Below, one piece after another: positions 35,401-45,999 of a stretch of 64,000 nt of DNA; the first letter of the stretch is position 1; every line of letters starts with the position of its first letter. This DNA comes from Tachypleus tridentatus (taxonomy: Eukaryota > Arthropoda > Merostomata > Xiphosura > Limulidae). Made by a program: the position numbers and the translations under genes. The stretch covers positions 138,355,009 through 138,419,008 of the forward strand of contig NC_134834.1 of assembly GCF_004210375.1 (NCBI RefSeq). The letters are read 5' to 3'. Below the pieces are notes generated by a model. The model was not told the DNA's origin. It was given only the letters and a program-made list of their open reading frames with translations, and ran no database searches.

Positions 35401-37590
35401 AAGGTAGCAATGGTTCACTCAGACAATTCCACTGTGGTCTCCTATATTTCCAAGCAAGGGAGCACTCACTTCAGGTCTTTTTTTTTTCTGACATTGAATC
35501 TTCTGTGTTGGGCCCACAATCTTAAGTGTCAAAATTGAAATTGTATATTAATAATATGTAGGTGGTGTGTTTGCCATTTTCCTGGTGTTGTAAATTTAGT
35601 AGTTGATCAGTTACTTCAACCCAACAGTTTCTCCCACAGAATGGATGTTTGATCAACAACTTTTTCGTTTTATCTGCTCTTCTCTCATGATGCTTCAGAT
35701 CAGTGCTTTTGCCACTCACTGGAATGCCCATCTCCCATACTTCTGTCTTCTTGTCACTAACCCTTTGACCTTAGTCATAAATTCTCTCTGCCTAGATTGA
35801 ATAGGTCATTTTTATGCATTTTTTTCCATTTTGTCATCCAGGGTTCATGTACTGATTTGCATTTCATTCTGTTGAGTTGTTCTGGTGTTGTCATATTGGC
35901 ATGGTCAACCTTGGTATCTTTAAGAGTGCCAACTATTTCTTCTTCTCTAGCTACCCTTCTTACATAAACCTAGGTTGGACAATATTCATCTGGTGATCAC
36001 TATTCTCTGACTTCACACTTAGCTTTTATGCAGTCCATTATATAATCTCGGGGATTGCCCTCCCAGTTGGCATCTTTTTAACATGACCCATTTAGCATTC
36101 TTTGCATGTTTATAAACAGAAATGCTTTACTTATCATAAATGTTCTCTCAGACATTGTTTTAATTCTTCTTGTCCCACTTTTCTGCATGTTTCTTATTTT
36201 ATACAGTGTTATTCGACAAAGATTGGCACCTTTGTCCATTTCCCTGTTCAAGGTGACTTTGCGTGCTACTTTTTGTTTTTGTGGAAGGTGTAAAGTTTTT
36301 GGGTCTTCAGTTTTATCATTGCATATAAAATCTTTTCAGATTATTTGTCCTTAGTACCCTTTTCAGGTTTCGAATTGGGATATCTTGGTGGTTCTACATA
36401 CTTTATTTTGTTTCCTTTTTGAACCTTTTTATCACCTTTCAATTGAGACTTGAAATTTTTTTCTTCTGTTGGCTAGTGGATATCTGTGTTTGGATATGTT
36501 TGTTCATGTTCACAGGACTCTTTACCATTTTACTTGTGTTCTGTTGTATCTGTATAGGTTCTTTCTTCCCAAAACATTAAGAGAACAGAGAAGGGGATAA
36601 GTTTTTTTCTCCTATTCATCTTCCTTTCATTTCCTATTTTTATAAATGCTTGAATCCAGATCCTCTTTTATGTTTGGTTCAGGCTCTATGGTGGTATGTT
36701 GTGTACACTGATGAGTTTCAGGGTTCATATAACTGTTTGTTTATCCATTGGGATCATAAAGTGCCATGTAACTTATCCCCTGTCATTTTGACCAGTTAGA
36801 TTCCATTAGTTAGTGCTTATTGTTTACTCTGGGCTTTCAGTGGAGGAAAAGAGATTTATTTGGGTCTCATTTTGCAAGGTTTGCTATAGCTTGATATTCC
36901 TGGCAGCTTGGTTGTGTTTCATACTGGAAGAGATTGTACAGGCTGGTATGTGGACCATACCTCGTACATTTATATCTATAAATGTTCTTGGTGTCTGCAC
37001 TTTTACAATTAACCCTTAAACTGCAGCCATTGTCAATTGATGCTGCTACCTACAATGTTCCTGCTGTTTAAGGGTAAATAAGTGTTAATCACAACTATAG
37101 CTTCTGAGGTTTTTAGTATACTAACTGTACCAAACCAAAAGTATATGTTTCTCCACATGTTGCAATGTATAAACTTTAAAGTGAGGTTCTTGAAAGTTCA
37201 TTTGACAAAAGTATTGTTAATCTCTTGTATTTTACATACACACATAGTACATTGACTTTTATGCTCAATAATCTTCTATAAATTTATAGAATAGACAGAA
37301 CTTTTTCAATACACACAAATTATGTGCATTTCTAAACATATATTTAATTAAAATAAATATCAATATTAAAATTATTAGTAATAATAGTGAATTTATATAC
37401 AATGTGGTAGAGGGGACACATTGACAGAGGTTGGAGAGAATCACAAAATTTATATTGGTATGAGCATAATAGTAGGATATACAGGCTAGAGCAAATAAAG
37501 TAACATTCATACCAATGCATAGGTGGGAAGAGGGAAGTTTTATTAGAAATACATTTTTAGGATAAGAAAATGCTAACTTTCAATCAGTTG
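32476..37590 (+). mobile_element. DIRS-type retrotransposon, nearly complete but decayed
   Basis: Order on +: terminal segment 32476-32815 with inverted ends (GAAAATATATTTCTGATAGA and its counterpart near 32800); ORF1 remnants 33430-34300 (LREALSLRHLIYASIADSME, PWVDVAYLCSSVLILASLLS); reverse transcriptase start near 34550-34650 (AIEVIQLKKAIVFIDEGFYS, CLFEVTEKTGD); RNase H at 35400-35800 (HSDNSTVVSYISKQGSTH, ATHWNAHLPYFCLLVTNPL); recombinase C-terminus at 36860-37018 (LEEIVQAGMWTIPRTFISI). The 3' end is near 37590 (ACATTTTTAGGATAAG). Frames change many times. About 5.1 kb, in sense orientation within HBS1L intron 1. The outer limits are inferred. Confidence 0.72.
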
Positions 37591-39005
37591 ATTATTTTTG
37601 TGGCATTGATTTTGATGGTTTGATTAGTTTTTGTACTAAACGATCCCTGCTGAAATGTATGTAAAAGCTTGATTTTCTTGAAGTTTGGTTTTGATATTGA
37701 AGTTCACTAACCATAAAAAAGTATTACCACATTAATATAAATGAGAGATCCACATGTCAGGTTGATGTTCAGTTTTAATCTCATCAGCCCAAGATGTATA
37801 GCATATAATTTGTTAATCCCTTTGAAGTTTTCCTTTTATTCTGTACATGAAAAGGTAAAACCAGAGTTATTCACAGTTAAAAAATTAATTATGAAAATCA
37901 GTCAGAAACATGTGTGCAAAATTTGTATTATAAAGAAGCATAATAGTTTTAATTCTAAAATTAAAATAACTCAACATTTTAGAGGTTATTTTACCCTGCA
38001 TAAAACATGTTTCAGACGCATATAGCTGAATATTTTGTAAAGCTGATTTTCAAGGAGCCTACAAACCTTTACACTTTAAAGATAAAAAAAAACACCCTAA
38101 ACATGAATTTGATTAAGAATTATTGTATTTTGTATAATAATTGTAAGACTTATGTTGTTGGCATTTGCAGATCCTTAAGAACTTTATAAGATGAATATAA
38201 AAAGGTTTGTGGCTATATCACAGTTTTCACTCAATCTCATCAGATGATGTCTGTCTTTAGGTTATGTCTGTTTTATTTAAATAATTTTATCACCTGAGAT
38301 TACCTTTGCTTGAAAGGGAATTAGTTTACATCATCCATGGTTCTGTACTTAACAGTTCTTAGTATCATATGCATCTTTTGTCAAGTTTTGATATAGCTTG
38401 CCACCTAGCTTATTTAAGCTAAGTAAATCTGTGTTAGTGTACTCTTAAGAATGAAAGCTGCTAAGATACCAGAATATTAAGTATTTGAGTTGACATGTTT
38501 TTATTGCTTTGTTTTACTTTCTTCTGGATTTTGAATTTAATATTATTTATTATCATTGTTTGTACTGTTTTTGAATTTCTTTATCAACTTTATACAAGAT
38601 TTGCTATTGTAAACTAGATTCTATGTAATTGTATTTGAAAAACACTGTGTTAACTCAAACAGTATTGCAGTTTGTTCCATCTTCAGCATTGCATGTGTTT
38701 TACATTATGCAAGGACAAGAATATGAAATTTTAAATTAATGTCAAATATTAACAAAACTACATCTACTTGTAGGGGATGGAGATGCAAATTTTGTTAATA
38801 TCTATAACATATTTAACATTCAGGAAATTCCATTCAGATGAAATTTTTATTCTTAGTGAAGATGGTAGAACTACAGCAAAACTAATATTTTACTTCTATG
38901 CTTTTATCAACCATTTTCCCTTTTCTATAATATTATATACATTTAGTGCTTGCAGAATTGGTGATCCAAACTCTTGTGATTGTTTTGGATAAAAACATTG
39001 TACTT
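37591..39005. other. Unassigned AT-rich intronic DNA
   Basis: Short open frames only, none with a conserved motif. Confidence 0.5.
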
Positions 39006-39015
39006 TCAAGTACTT

Positions 39016-39133
39016 GTCCCAAACTGGGTAACTGGTAAGTCTACAGATTTACAATACTAAATTGAGGGGTTCAATTCTCCTTGGTGGATACAGCAGATAG
39101 CTTGATGTGGTTATGCTATAAAAGTACTCACAC
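39016..39133 (+). mobile_element. tRNA-derived SINE, family B, copy 2, with target-site duplication
   Basis: Sense copy with GGTAACTGGTAAGTCTACAG, a B box GGGGTTCAATTCTCC and a tail GATGTGGTTATGCTATAAAA. TCAAGTACTT is duplicated at 39006-39015 and 39134-39143. The anticodon-arm region is tRNA-Val-like (TTAC), a weak assignment. Confidence 0.82.
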
Positions 39134-39280
39134 TCAAGTACTTAGAATGTTATGTTTTTACAGTTTTCCGAGTACTTATGTGATGTAAAGTGTTAAATTA
39201 TTTCAGAATTATAATACACTGGATCACATTAAATAATAATGAAATTGTAACCCCAAATAGATTCATTTCTTCATCTCATA

Positions 39281-39470
39281 GGCCTGGTATGGCGAAGTGA
39301 TTGGTTTGCAGTGTGTGCATCATGAGTTGATCCCACAATTCATTTGTAAAAGAGTAGCCCAAGTGGTGGGCGGTGTGGACTAACCACCATTCCTCTAGTC
39401 TTTCACTGCTAAATTAGTGAGAGCTAGCACAGATAGTCCTTTGATAACTTTGAGCAAAATTCAAATGAAA
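39281..39470 (+). mobile_element. tRNA-Thr-like SINE (family A), copy 9, old and deleted
   Basis: Diverged sense copy: GGCCTGGTATGGCGAAGTG, AAAAGAGTAGCCCAAG, CACTGCTAAATTAGTGAG and GCTAGCACAGATAG. The middle of the tRNA head and body is deleted, and no flanking duplication is visible. Confidence 0.75.
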
Positions 39471-39599
39471 CTAAAGTTTTTATCTCTGAAGAATAACTTT
39501 AATGTGAATCATTTTAAATGTGTTTTTTTAAGTTCTGACTAAATCTATCAGTAATAAGACATACTTTTTGATAATGCAAACAGAAAATATGATATCACA

Positions 39600-40300
39600 A
39601 AGGTTAAAATTGTCTCTAAGAGTCATCATTCAAAGCCACAAAAAATGTCAGCTTCTGACTCTTATCTTTACAGGTTTTTAAACTATGTTCTAGTTTAGCA
39701 GATTTAAAAAATGAACTATTACTTATTAAACAAGTAGCATTACTTAGAGATTTCTTGCTTTGTGATGTTGACAGAACCATTAGGAAAGTTAACAAAATAA
39801 ATGTTGAAAAAAATGAACTAAAATGATTATTAGATAAAATAAATGTTCTTACTATATATCCAAGGTTTATCATGTTAAATGTTTCATGAATTTAAAAAGT
39901 CTTTTTGCCATTTACAGACCATTGAATAAAAGTAATCAAATATTAAATGAAACTAAAGATGTAATAAATCTAATGGAGTAAACAGGTATATATTAGGTTC
40001 AACATGAATGTGATCTTGCATGCATTGGTCAAACTGATAGAAACATAAAATTTTGAATAAATTAATTTAAGAGAAGCATGGGCTTCTCACTTTTTTTTTA
40101 ATATGAACTGAACATGTAAATTATTCTCGACAATTTATCAAGTGAGATGAAATGGTAATTTGGGTTCAGCCAAACAGTGACTACTAGAAATATTAGAGAA
40201 ATCATTAAAATAATGAAATGCAGCAAAAACAACTTGTTCTTAAATAACGATAAAGGGTTAGAAAATCAGGAATTATGTAAATGTCATGATCATCTTTTCA
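39600..40300 (+). mobile_element. Penelope-like element of a second lineage, C-terminal remnant
   Basis: Broken + frames read VKKINVEKNEL-like helix; FAIYRPLNKSNQILN; ECDLACIGQTDRNIKF (GIY-YIG core, usually C.C...YIGQT.R); and NIREIIKIMKCSKNNLFLNN then DKGLE, the last conserved piece of the endonuclease. The linker and endonuclease residues differ clearly from the copies at 28 and 54-57 kb, so this is a separate family. Confidence 0.62.
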
Positions 40301-40661
40301 TGAACTGTAAACTAGTAGTTGCATTACCGTGTATTTTGTACTTGTATAGTTCACACTAACTGTTTTTCACACTCCAAAGATGACATGAAACCACAGTGAA
40401 GCATGTAGAGTGAATTTTAGTCATTAATTGGTTTAAATAAAGATTTTAATTGTGTATTGTTTTTAGTGCATTTTAATATTTTAGGATTTATTGGTTGAAT
40501 CATCACAATGATCCATCACCAAAAAATTTTGCACATCTTATTTGTAAAATTCTAGTTTGTGTAGAAGTATTAAGAGTAAAAAGCACAAAACCATTGTGTT
40601 GTGGCACAACAAAAGGTAAAATCTTTATTATTAGTTCTAGTTAACTTGTTTCTGTAATATA

Positions 40662-42051
40662 TCAGGTCATCTTTTAAGTAATGTCTGATTTTAGGTTCAG
40701 AAAAAGAGAAAGGATTTCTAATGTTTTTAATCAATAATATGTATTCAATCATTATTAATTACTTCCTGCCAATGATTCACAAGCTTCTGAATGCCACTTC
40801 TATAAAATTCTTGAGATTTGTAGAAAAAGAATGTAGAGAGGGGTAGTTTTGACATCTACATGTTTCAAGCTCTTTTCCATCAAGATAGTTTTGCAAACTT
40901 CAGAATAGATGATAATCAGATAGGACAAGGTCTGAAGAACAAGGAGGATGTGGAAGTTTTTCCCAGTCTAGCTCTTCATTCTTTGCAAGTGTGATCCTTG
41001 CTGTATGGGGCCATGCATTATCCTGGTGTAACACAACACTTTTACGATTGATCAAAGCAGGCCTCTTTTCTTTCAGTGCAACATTCAAGTGCTCTGACTG
41101 TTGACAATAGAAGTCTGATGTAAATGTTACATTGAGTTCCAGCAACTCAAAGTGGATCATACCAACAATATCCCACCAAATGCTTAACAAGACTTTCCTA
41201 GGGTGGAAGTCCATTTTGGGTTGTGTTTTAGCCATTGTCTGCAGCACTTAAAATTTTTTTTATAAAATATCCACTTTTCATCTCTCATCACTAACCTGTT
41301 CATAAAAGGTGAGTTATATTTGCGATAGTGCAGAAAATTGCAAATGTCCACTTTGCTCTAAGGTTGGCTTCTGTCAAATCAGGGGGGACCCATTTTCCAA
41401 GTTTTGACACTTTTCCAAGTTGTTGCAGATGATGGTAAACTGTTGAATGGATTGAATTAAGCTTCTGTGCTAGTTCTTTAACTGTTACAACACACTATTC
41501 ATCAAGAGCAGCCAGCAGCAAGTCATCATTAAACTCAAGAAGACCACCTGAACATGGTGCATCACTTAAGCTGTAGTCATCTGATGTTTAATTCTGAAAC
41601 CATCTTTGACATTTATTTTTTATTGAGAGTGTGAGTGTTTTTAGAAAGCAAAGTTACATTGAGCTATCTGATGAGTCCAGTGAGAGTAATTGAACTCCTG
41701 ATTTTACTGTTGTAAATCTGTAAACTTACTGCTGTACCAGTGGGGGGGGACTTATTGAGAAACTCCGCATCATAAACACCTTGAATCTTTCATGTAGTTT
41801 CTGCTGCACTATTGCCTTTTTTAAACTTGCAGCATTATATGCCTAATATGTTCCTCAGACACATCCATCTTCATAAGGGTTTATTTGATTAATGATCTCA
41901 AAAAGTGGAGTTGGGTTAGTATCTTTTATTTTCTGAACATTTTTATACATGTCCTACTACACATTTTAGTTGTTAAAGCCTTCTACAAGGACAGTAATGA
42001 TTATGCATTTTCTGTAGTAAATTCTCAGACATTACTTATGGGATGACCTGA
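40662..42051 (-). mobile_element. Mariner transposon, 1.39 kb, TA-flanked, with nested SINE
   Basis: Inverted ends TCAGGTCATCTTTTAAGTAA at the left and, read in reverse, TCAGGTCATCCCATAAGTAA at the right, with TA on both sides (40660-61, 42052-53). The minus-strand transposase is open from 41247 to 40900: LLSIWWDIVGMIHFELL, LKEKRPALINRK, then VLHQDNAWPHTA (second catalytic Asp) and PPCSSDL-like sequence, where mariners have PYSPDL. The upstream N-terminal half has frameshifts. Length minus the 123-bp SINE and its 9-bp duplication is about 1.26 kb, typical of mariner. Confidence 0.88.
41629..41751 (-). mobile_element. tRNA-derived SINE, family B, copy 3, nested in the mariner
   Basis: Antisense copy (TTGAACTCCTGATTTTACTG, GTAAACTTACTGCTGTACCA, GGGGGGG) with a 9-bp duplication TTATTGAGA at 41620-41628 and 41752-41760. 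It inserted into the N-terminal half of the mariner transposase. Confidence 0.85.
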
Positions 42052-42204
42052 TAGTTACCATCAGGGCTAAAGATTATGGTAACTGTTACAAAGTCAGTTC
42101 TTCATTTTAATAAATAGAACGAAAGCTATAAATTGCTCTCCATAAATTATCAAAGAGATTAAATTTCTGTTATCAGAACAAAGATTTCTTAAGTAGTGTA
42201 AGGT

Positions 42205-42520
42205 CTTTATTTTCAGTTTACCTATTCTGAGATATGAACATCCACCCATGTGTTTGCTATGCTTGACATCCTGTGTAGGGGAGAAGAGGATCCTGGTGGT
42301 TGAGGGGTAATTGATGGTTGCTTTACGTCAGTGGTACTTTAACAAATTACTTTGGCATTGTATTCTTGTAGACAGGTGTTGTTGTGATGGCTCTCCCAGG
42401 GTCAGTTGGCTGGCCCTTTTTTTGGTAGGGTCAACCAAACACTAGTGTCAGACATTCTCAATAGGTATTATGGACTTTGTTTCTGATATACTCACCTTCA
42501 CTTGCAAGTTTACCTATTCT
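42205..42520 (+). mobile_element. LINE 5' region fragment, second copy
   Basis: Matches the LINE 5' region at 25140-25410 in order: CAGTTTACCT, ATCCACCCATGTGTTTG, GGAGAAGAGGATCCT, GTGGTTGAGGGGT, GGGTCAGTTGGCTGG, GGGTCAACCAA, CACTAGTGTCAGACATT, ATAGGTATTATGGAC. No ORF1 follows, so it is truncated on the 3' side, an unusual form for a LINE copy. Confidence 0.7.
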
Positions 42521-43289
42521 TTTTCAGTACTGATCTCTATATGCAACCTTTTTCTTTGTGCATGCCAGAAGTTTTCTACTTTCCGTATTGAAATTGCAAG
42601 ATTCCAACATGTCTTTCATGCAAATCATCATGCATGACCTTATCACCAGTAGGAACATGACATGCTCATGTGATGTATTTAACTCTCTCTCTACACACTT
42701 CTACTGAACTATTGCTTTTTGTTTGGTATTGCTTGGGCTTGGATTTGTTCTTTTGCCTATTTAATGTTTTTTGTTTGATTTTGGTTCCTCGAGAAAGGGT
42801 TATTTTTTAAATCAATTTGCTTTCATGTAGCTTGTTTCTTCTTTTGGTATCAGTTAATTTTAGTTGCCTTATTTTTGCACATAAACTTGGGGAACTTTTC
42901 TGTGCAGTAAATTTTTATTCTGATCCTTCTGTTGAAAAGAAAATGTTATTCAACCTTTTCTGTTTGATTGAGGTTGTGTATGTACATAGCTTATTTGATT
43001 TATATTTTACTATGTGAAGCATCTCTCAGAACAAATTACACTTGAGCTTGTCCTTTTTTATGCCCTAATGAGACTCATTTCCTAATTTAAGGGCAAAGAG
43101 CATGCCTGTTTCAGAAGTTTGCAGTACCCTAAAAGTGTGCTTTGCTTTCATCTTAGAGAACACTTGTTCATTCTGGGTAGTTATTTTCTTCTTGATTTTG
43201 ATGTTGTTTACTTAAACTGGCCTCTCTATCTTTCAGTGTGGAATTCTAGCTTTATATGAGAAGAGATATTACAGTATTAGAAATTAACA
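42521..43289. other. Unassigned intronic DNA
   Basis: Nothing recognised. T-rich on the + strand. Confidence 0.4.
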
Positions 43290-43299
43290 TTTATGTATT

Positions 43300-43605
43300 C
43301 AGAAAGTGTTTCCAGTAGGTACTTATCTCACAAGCTACTCGCCCTTTTTCCCACTACTGGTATTTTTTCTTGAAAGTGAGGATTGAGTAGAAATAGCTGA
43401 GGGAGCAACTGTGTCCATATAGGTGATACAAGAATATTGGTGGAGAGTAGTCACATGGTATATACATATTTAAAATTGGCCAAAATTGATGGGGTGTATA
43501 GAGTAGTGCACTGAGTGTGAAAATCATTTAGCAATGCTTAGAGGGAATAAAGATTGAGGTAGTTTTACATGAGGTAAGTACCTATCAAAAATATATTTTT
43601 AGTGT
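43300..43605. repeat. Short repeat with inverted ends (terminal segment of the DIRS family)
   Basis: The left end TTTCCAGTAGGTACTTATCT and the right end read in reverse (TTTTTGATAGGTACTTACCT) are inverted. The same ends bound 32476-32815, and the left half resembles 5410-5530. Probably a solo terminal repeat. The element identity is inferred from position next to the DIRS copy at 32.5 kb. Confidence 0.5.
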
Positions 43606-43891
43606 AAGAAAATTGTTCATTTTTGTTGAAATTAGAAGTATGTGGATACATTCTAACACAAGCCATGTAATGGTTGGTTTATAGTGTTTATTGTATGAGA
43701 AAGGAAAAATACATTGACAAAGGCTCATTTTACTTGTGTTTTAATTAAAAGTTTTATTATTTTGCATAAGGGTGCAGTTTTTTCATCATTTCATGTATTA
43801 AAATTAAAAAAAAATGAGTACCTGTATGTATATAGCTGTTTTGTATGATTTATCTGAGGAAATTAAATGTATGTTGTTGTTTCTTCCATAG

Positions 43892-43960
43892 AATATGAAG
43901 GCTACTATGATGTGTATGGACATTCAGTTGAAGATGATTACTGTATCTCTCCCAGCACAG
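43892..43960 (+). CDS. HBS1L: HBS1L coding exon 2 (HBS1_N domain, residues 15-37)
   Basis: Internal exon of 69 nt between an acceptor (TTTCTTCCATAG) and a donor (ACAG/GTTAGT), entering and leaving in phase 1. It encodes EYEGYYDVYG followed by HSVEDDYCISPST. The second part is the signature of the HBS1_N region (vertebrate QSVEDDYCISPST), so the assignment is near certain. It lies about 13 kb downstream of exon 1, the whole interval being transposon-rich intron. The N-terminal extension of Hbs1 lies near the ribosomal mRNA entry site. In mammals it is also shared with a short SKI7-like isoform that binds the exosome and SKI complex. Confidence 0.92.
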
Positions 43961-44540
43961 GTTAGTGGGGGCTGTTGTTGTAATGTACACCAATTTGTTG
44001 CTGAACTGTACTAGAGCATTTGAAAAATCCCCAGTCTTCTCATATTTTATGTATAAACTTTGTTTGGTGGGTTTGTTTAAAGATGCAATACAACGCCATT
44101 TTAAATTGAAGAATCTTACTTTTAACATTTAGACATGTAACTGCAAAATGTTTGTTCAGTAATTTGGGACACTCCCTTTAATTTCTTTGGCAGGTTATAG
44201 ACATAATGCCAAATGTTTCCGTACTTACTACAAACTTAATTTGAGAATGCGATTTAACCAAGTGTCATCTTGTTGATGTATCCTTGTAAATTAGAAATTA
44301 TTTATATCCTTTGCTATATATAAGATCAGTAAGTATTTTATACTGTTATTTCATTGTGTTGTTAAGGGAAATAGGCAACAATGTGAAACTAAATTGTTTC
44401 CGGTGTTTGATTTGTGATGTGCAGACATAAATTATAGGAATTTTTAACATTTTGTGTTTGGGTTGTTTCACTATGAATGTGTGATCCATTGACTTTACCT
44501 TGCTCTAGATGCTTTGTTTTTTGTTCTCTAATAACAAATA

Positions 44541-45444
44541 TTAGGTTGTCCAGAAATAAATATTGAAATTCTTATGATATTTAGAAGTTGAATATTGAGT
44601 AACTTGAGTTGGTTGGTTTAATCTAACATTTATTGTTTACAAGGTGTTTTAATTGTCTGCTGTTATAACTCTACTCAGAGTAAGTTTCACAACCCTTAAG
44701 GCAGCATGGACAAGAAAGATTTTCCTCCGATTTCCCTCTATGACTTCAAACTTGGATGAAAAGCTACAGCAACTACATGGAACATCATTCGAGCATTTGG
44801 CCATGGGTGTGTTACTGAATGTACAGTTCAGTGTTAGTTCCAAAGGTTTTGACATGGAGATGAAAATCTTGAACACCATGAAAATTGTGGAAGGAAGTCA
44901 TTCATAGATGAAAACACATTAAGGGCAACAATTAATATAGACCCTCATACAACAGTATGCGAGTTTGCAGAAAAGCTAGGCACAAGCAAATCAAACATTG
45001 CCAACCACCTGAGGGTGATAGGAAAGATGAAAGAAATTTGATAAGTGGGTTCTGCATGAGCTAACTGAAGATCAACAAAATTAGTGTTATGAGACCTGTC
45101 AAGAATGATGCTCCAAAAATTAAACAAATTGTGAATCAAGGTTCTACTTCATCCACCTTATTCCCCAGACATTTCCCCTACAGATTTTCATTTTTTCAAG
45201 CACTTTGACAACTTTTTGAACATTAAATTCTTTCAAAATGAGGCAGCTGCAGAATAAGCTTTCACTGAGTTCATTGACCACAGAAACTGATTTCTACAGC
45301 AGGGGCATAAACAGCATCTTTACATGTTGGCAAAAGTGTTAAAGCAAATGATGCTTACTTTGGTTAAAGTGTGTTTTACAACACTGGTTTATACTTTTTC
45401 AAACTTCAAGGTTTAAAAACGACATTTATTTCTGGACAACCTAA
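44541..45444 (+). mobile_element. Mariner transposon remnant, copy 2, TA-flanked
   Basis: Ends TTAGGTTGTCCAGAAATAAA and, reversed, TTAGGTTGTCCAGAAATAAA: 20 bp identical, with TA on both sides. Same family and same internal deletion as 12987-13837. + frames show NLDEKLQQLHGTSFEHLAMG and SSKGFDMEMKILNTMKI, then LLHPPYSPDISPTDFHFF-like sequence (Pro replaced in one place) and LTCWQKC-like remnants. It lies in HBS1L intron 2. Confidence 0.85.
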
Positions 45445-45659
45445 TAATATGTAATCAAATAGGATGCTGTAGTGTGTCAAAAGATTCAATAACTGCAACA
45501 TTTTGTGTTGATCAAATGGATGGTGTCAGTATGTTGCACCCAACAAATCCTGTGAGAGAACAAGTCATGTGGTAACTCTCTTGCAAGAAAAAATATACAA
45601 GCTTTTCTTTTAAAATGAAAGCAATTTGGTTTCATTTCTAGCTGCAGTTTTTTGATTGT

Positions 45660-45950
45660 TAATAGTTCACCAGAATTTCATTTTGAGAAACAGAAAGCTG
45701 TTGACCTATTTAGTGATTCTGTAGAAGTGGGTGTTCACTTGTTTCCACAAGTACACACACATTTTATTTTTGTTTAATTGTAATAAATATCTTATTTTTT
45801 CTTAAACTTTTTTTTAACCAAGATTGAAATTAAGTTTTCAGATGCAGGTTACTTCCACTTTTCATGTTTGACTTTGGTATTATTAGTGGATTTATTTGAT
45901 TGTGCAGAAATCTGTTTTGCCTCAAAAAGCTACAAGTGGAGGGGAAGGAA
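45660..45950 (+). repeat. Segment shared with 49325-49600
   Basis: Shared ordered blocks: GACCTA.TTAGTGATTCT, ATTTTATTTTTGTTT, AAGTTTTCAGAT followed by ACTTCCA, TTATTAG...GATTTATT, TTGT.CAGAAATC. Direct orientation, about 3.65 kb apart within HBS1L intron 2, so it is either a dispersed repeat or an intronic duplication. Confidence 0.6.
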
Positions 45951-45999
45951 AAATTTTGGAATTGTGACAGTAGAATGTATTGCAGAATTCATACTTTCA

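Larger units (their letters stand above)
30892..43891 (+). other. HBS1L: HBS1L intron 1 (about 13 kb)
   Basis: Canonical GT-AG interval between exons 1 and 2. It holds the decayed exon 1 copy, a TA-flanked small element (31.2 kb), a DIRS element (32.5-37.6 kb), two SINEs (39.0 and 39.3 kb), a Penelope relic (39.6-40.3 kb), a mariner with nested SINE (40.7-42.1 kb), a LINE 5' piece (42.2 kb) and a short repeat with inverted ends (43.3 kb). The rest is AT-rich with nothing recognisable. Confidence 0.8.
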
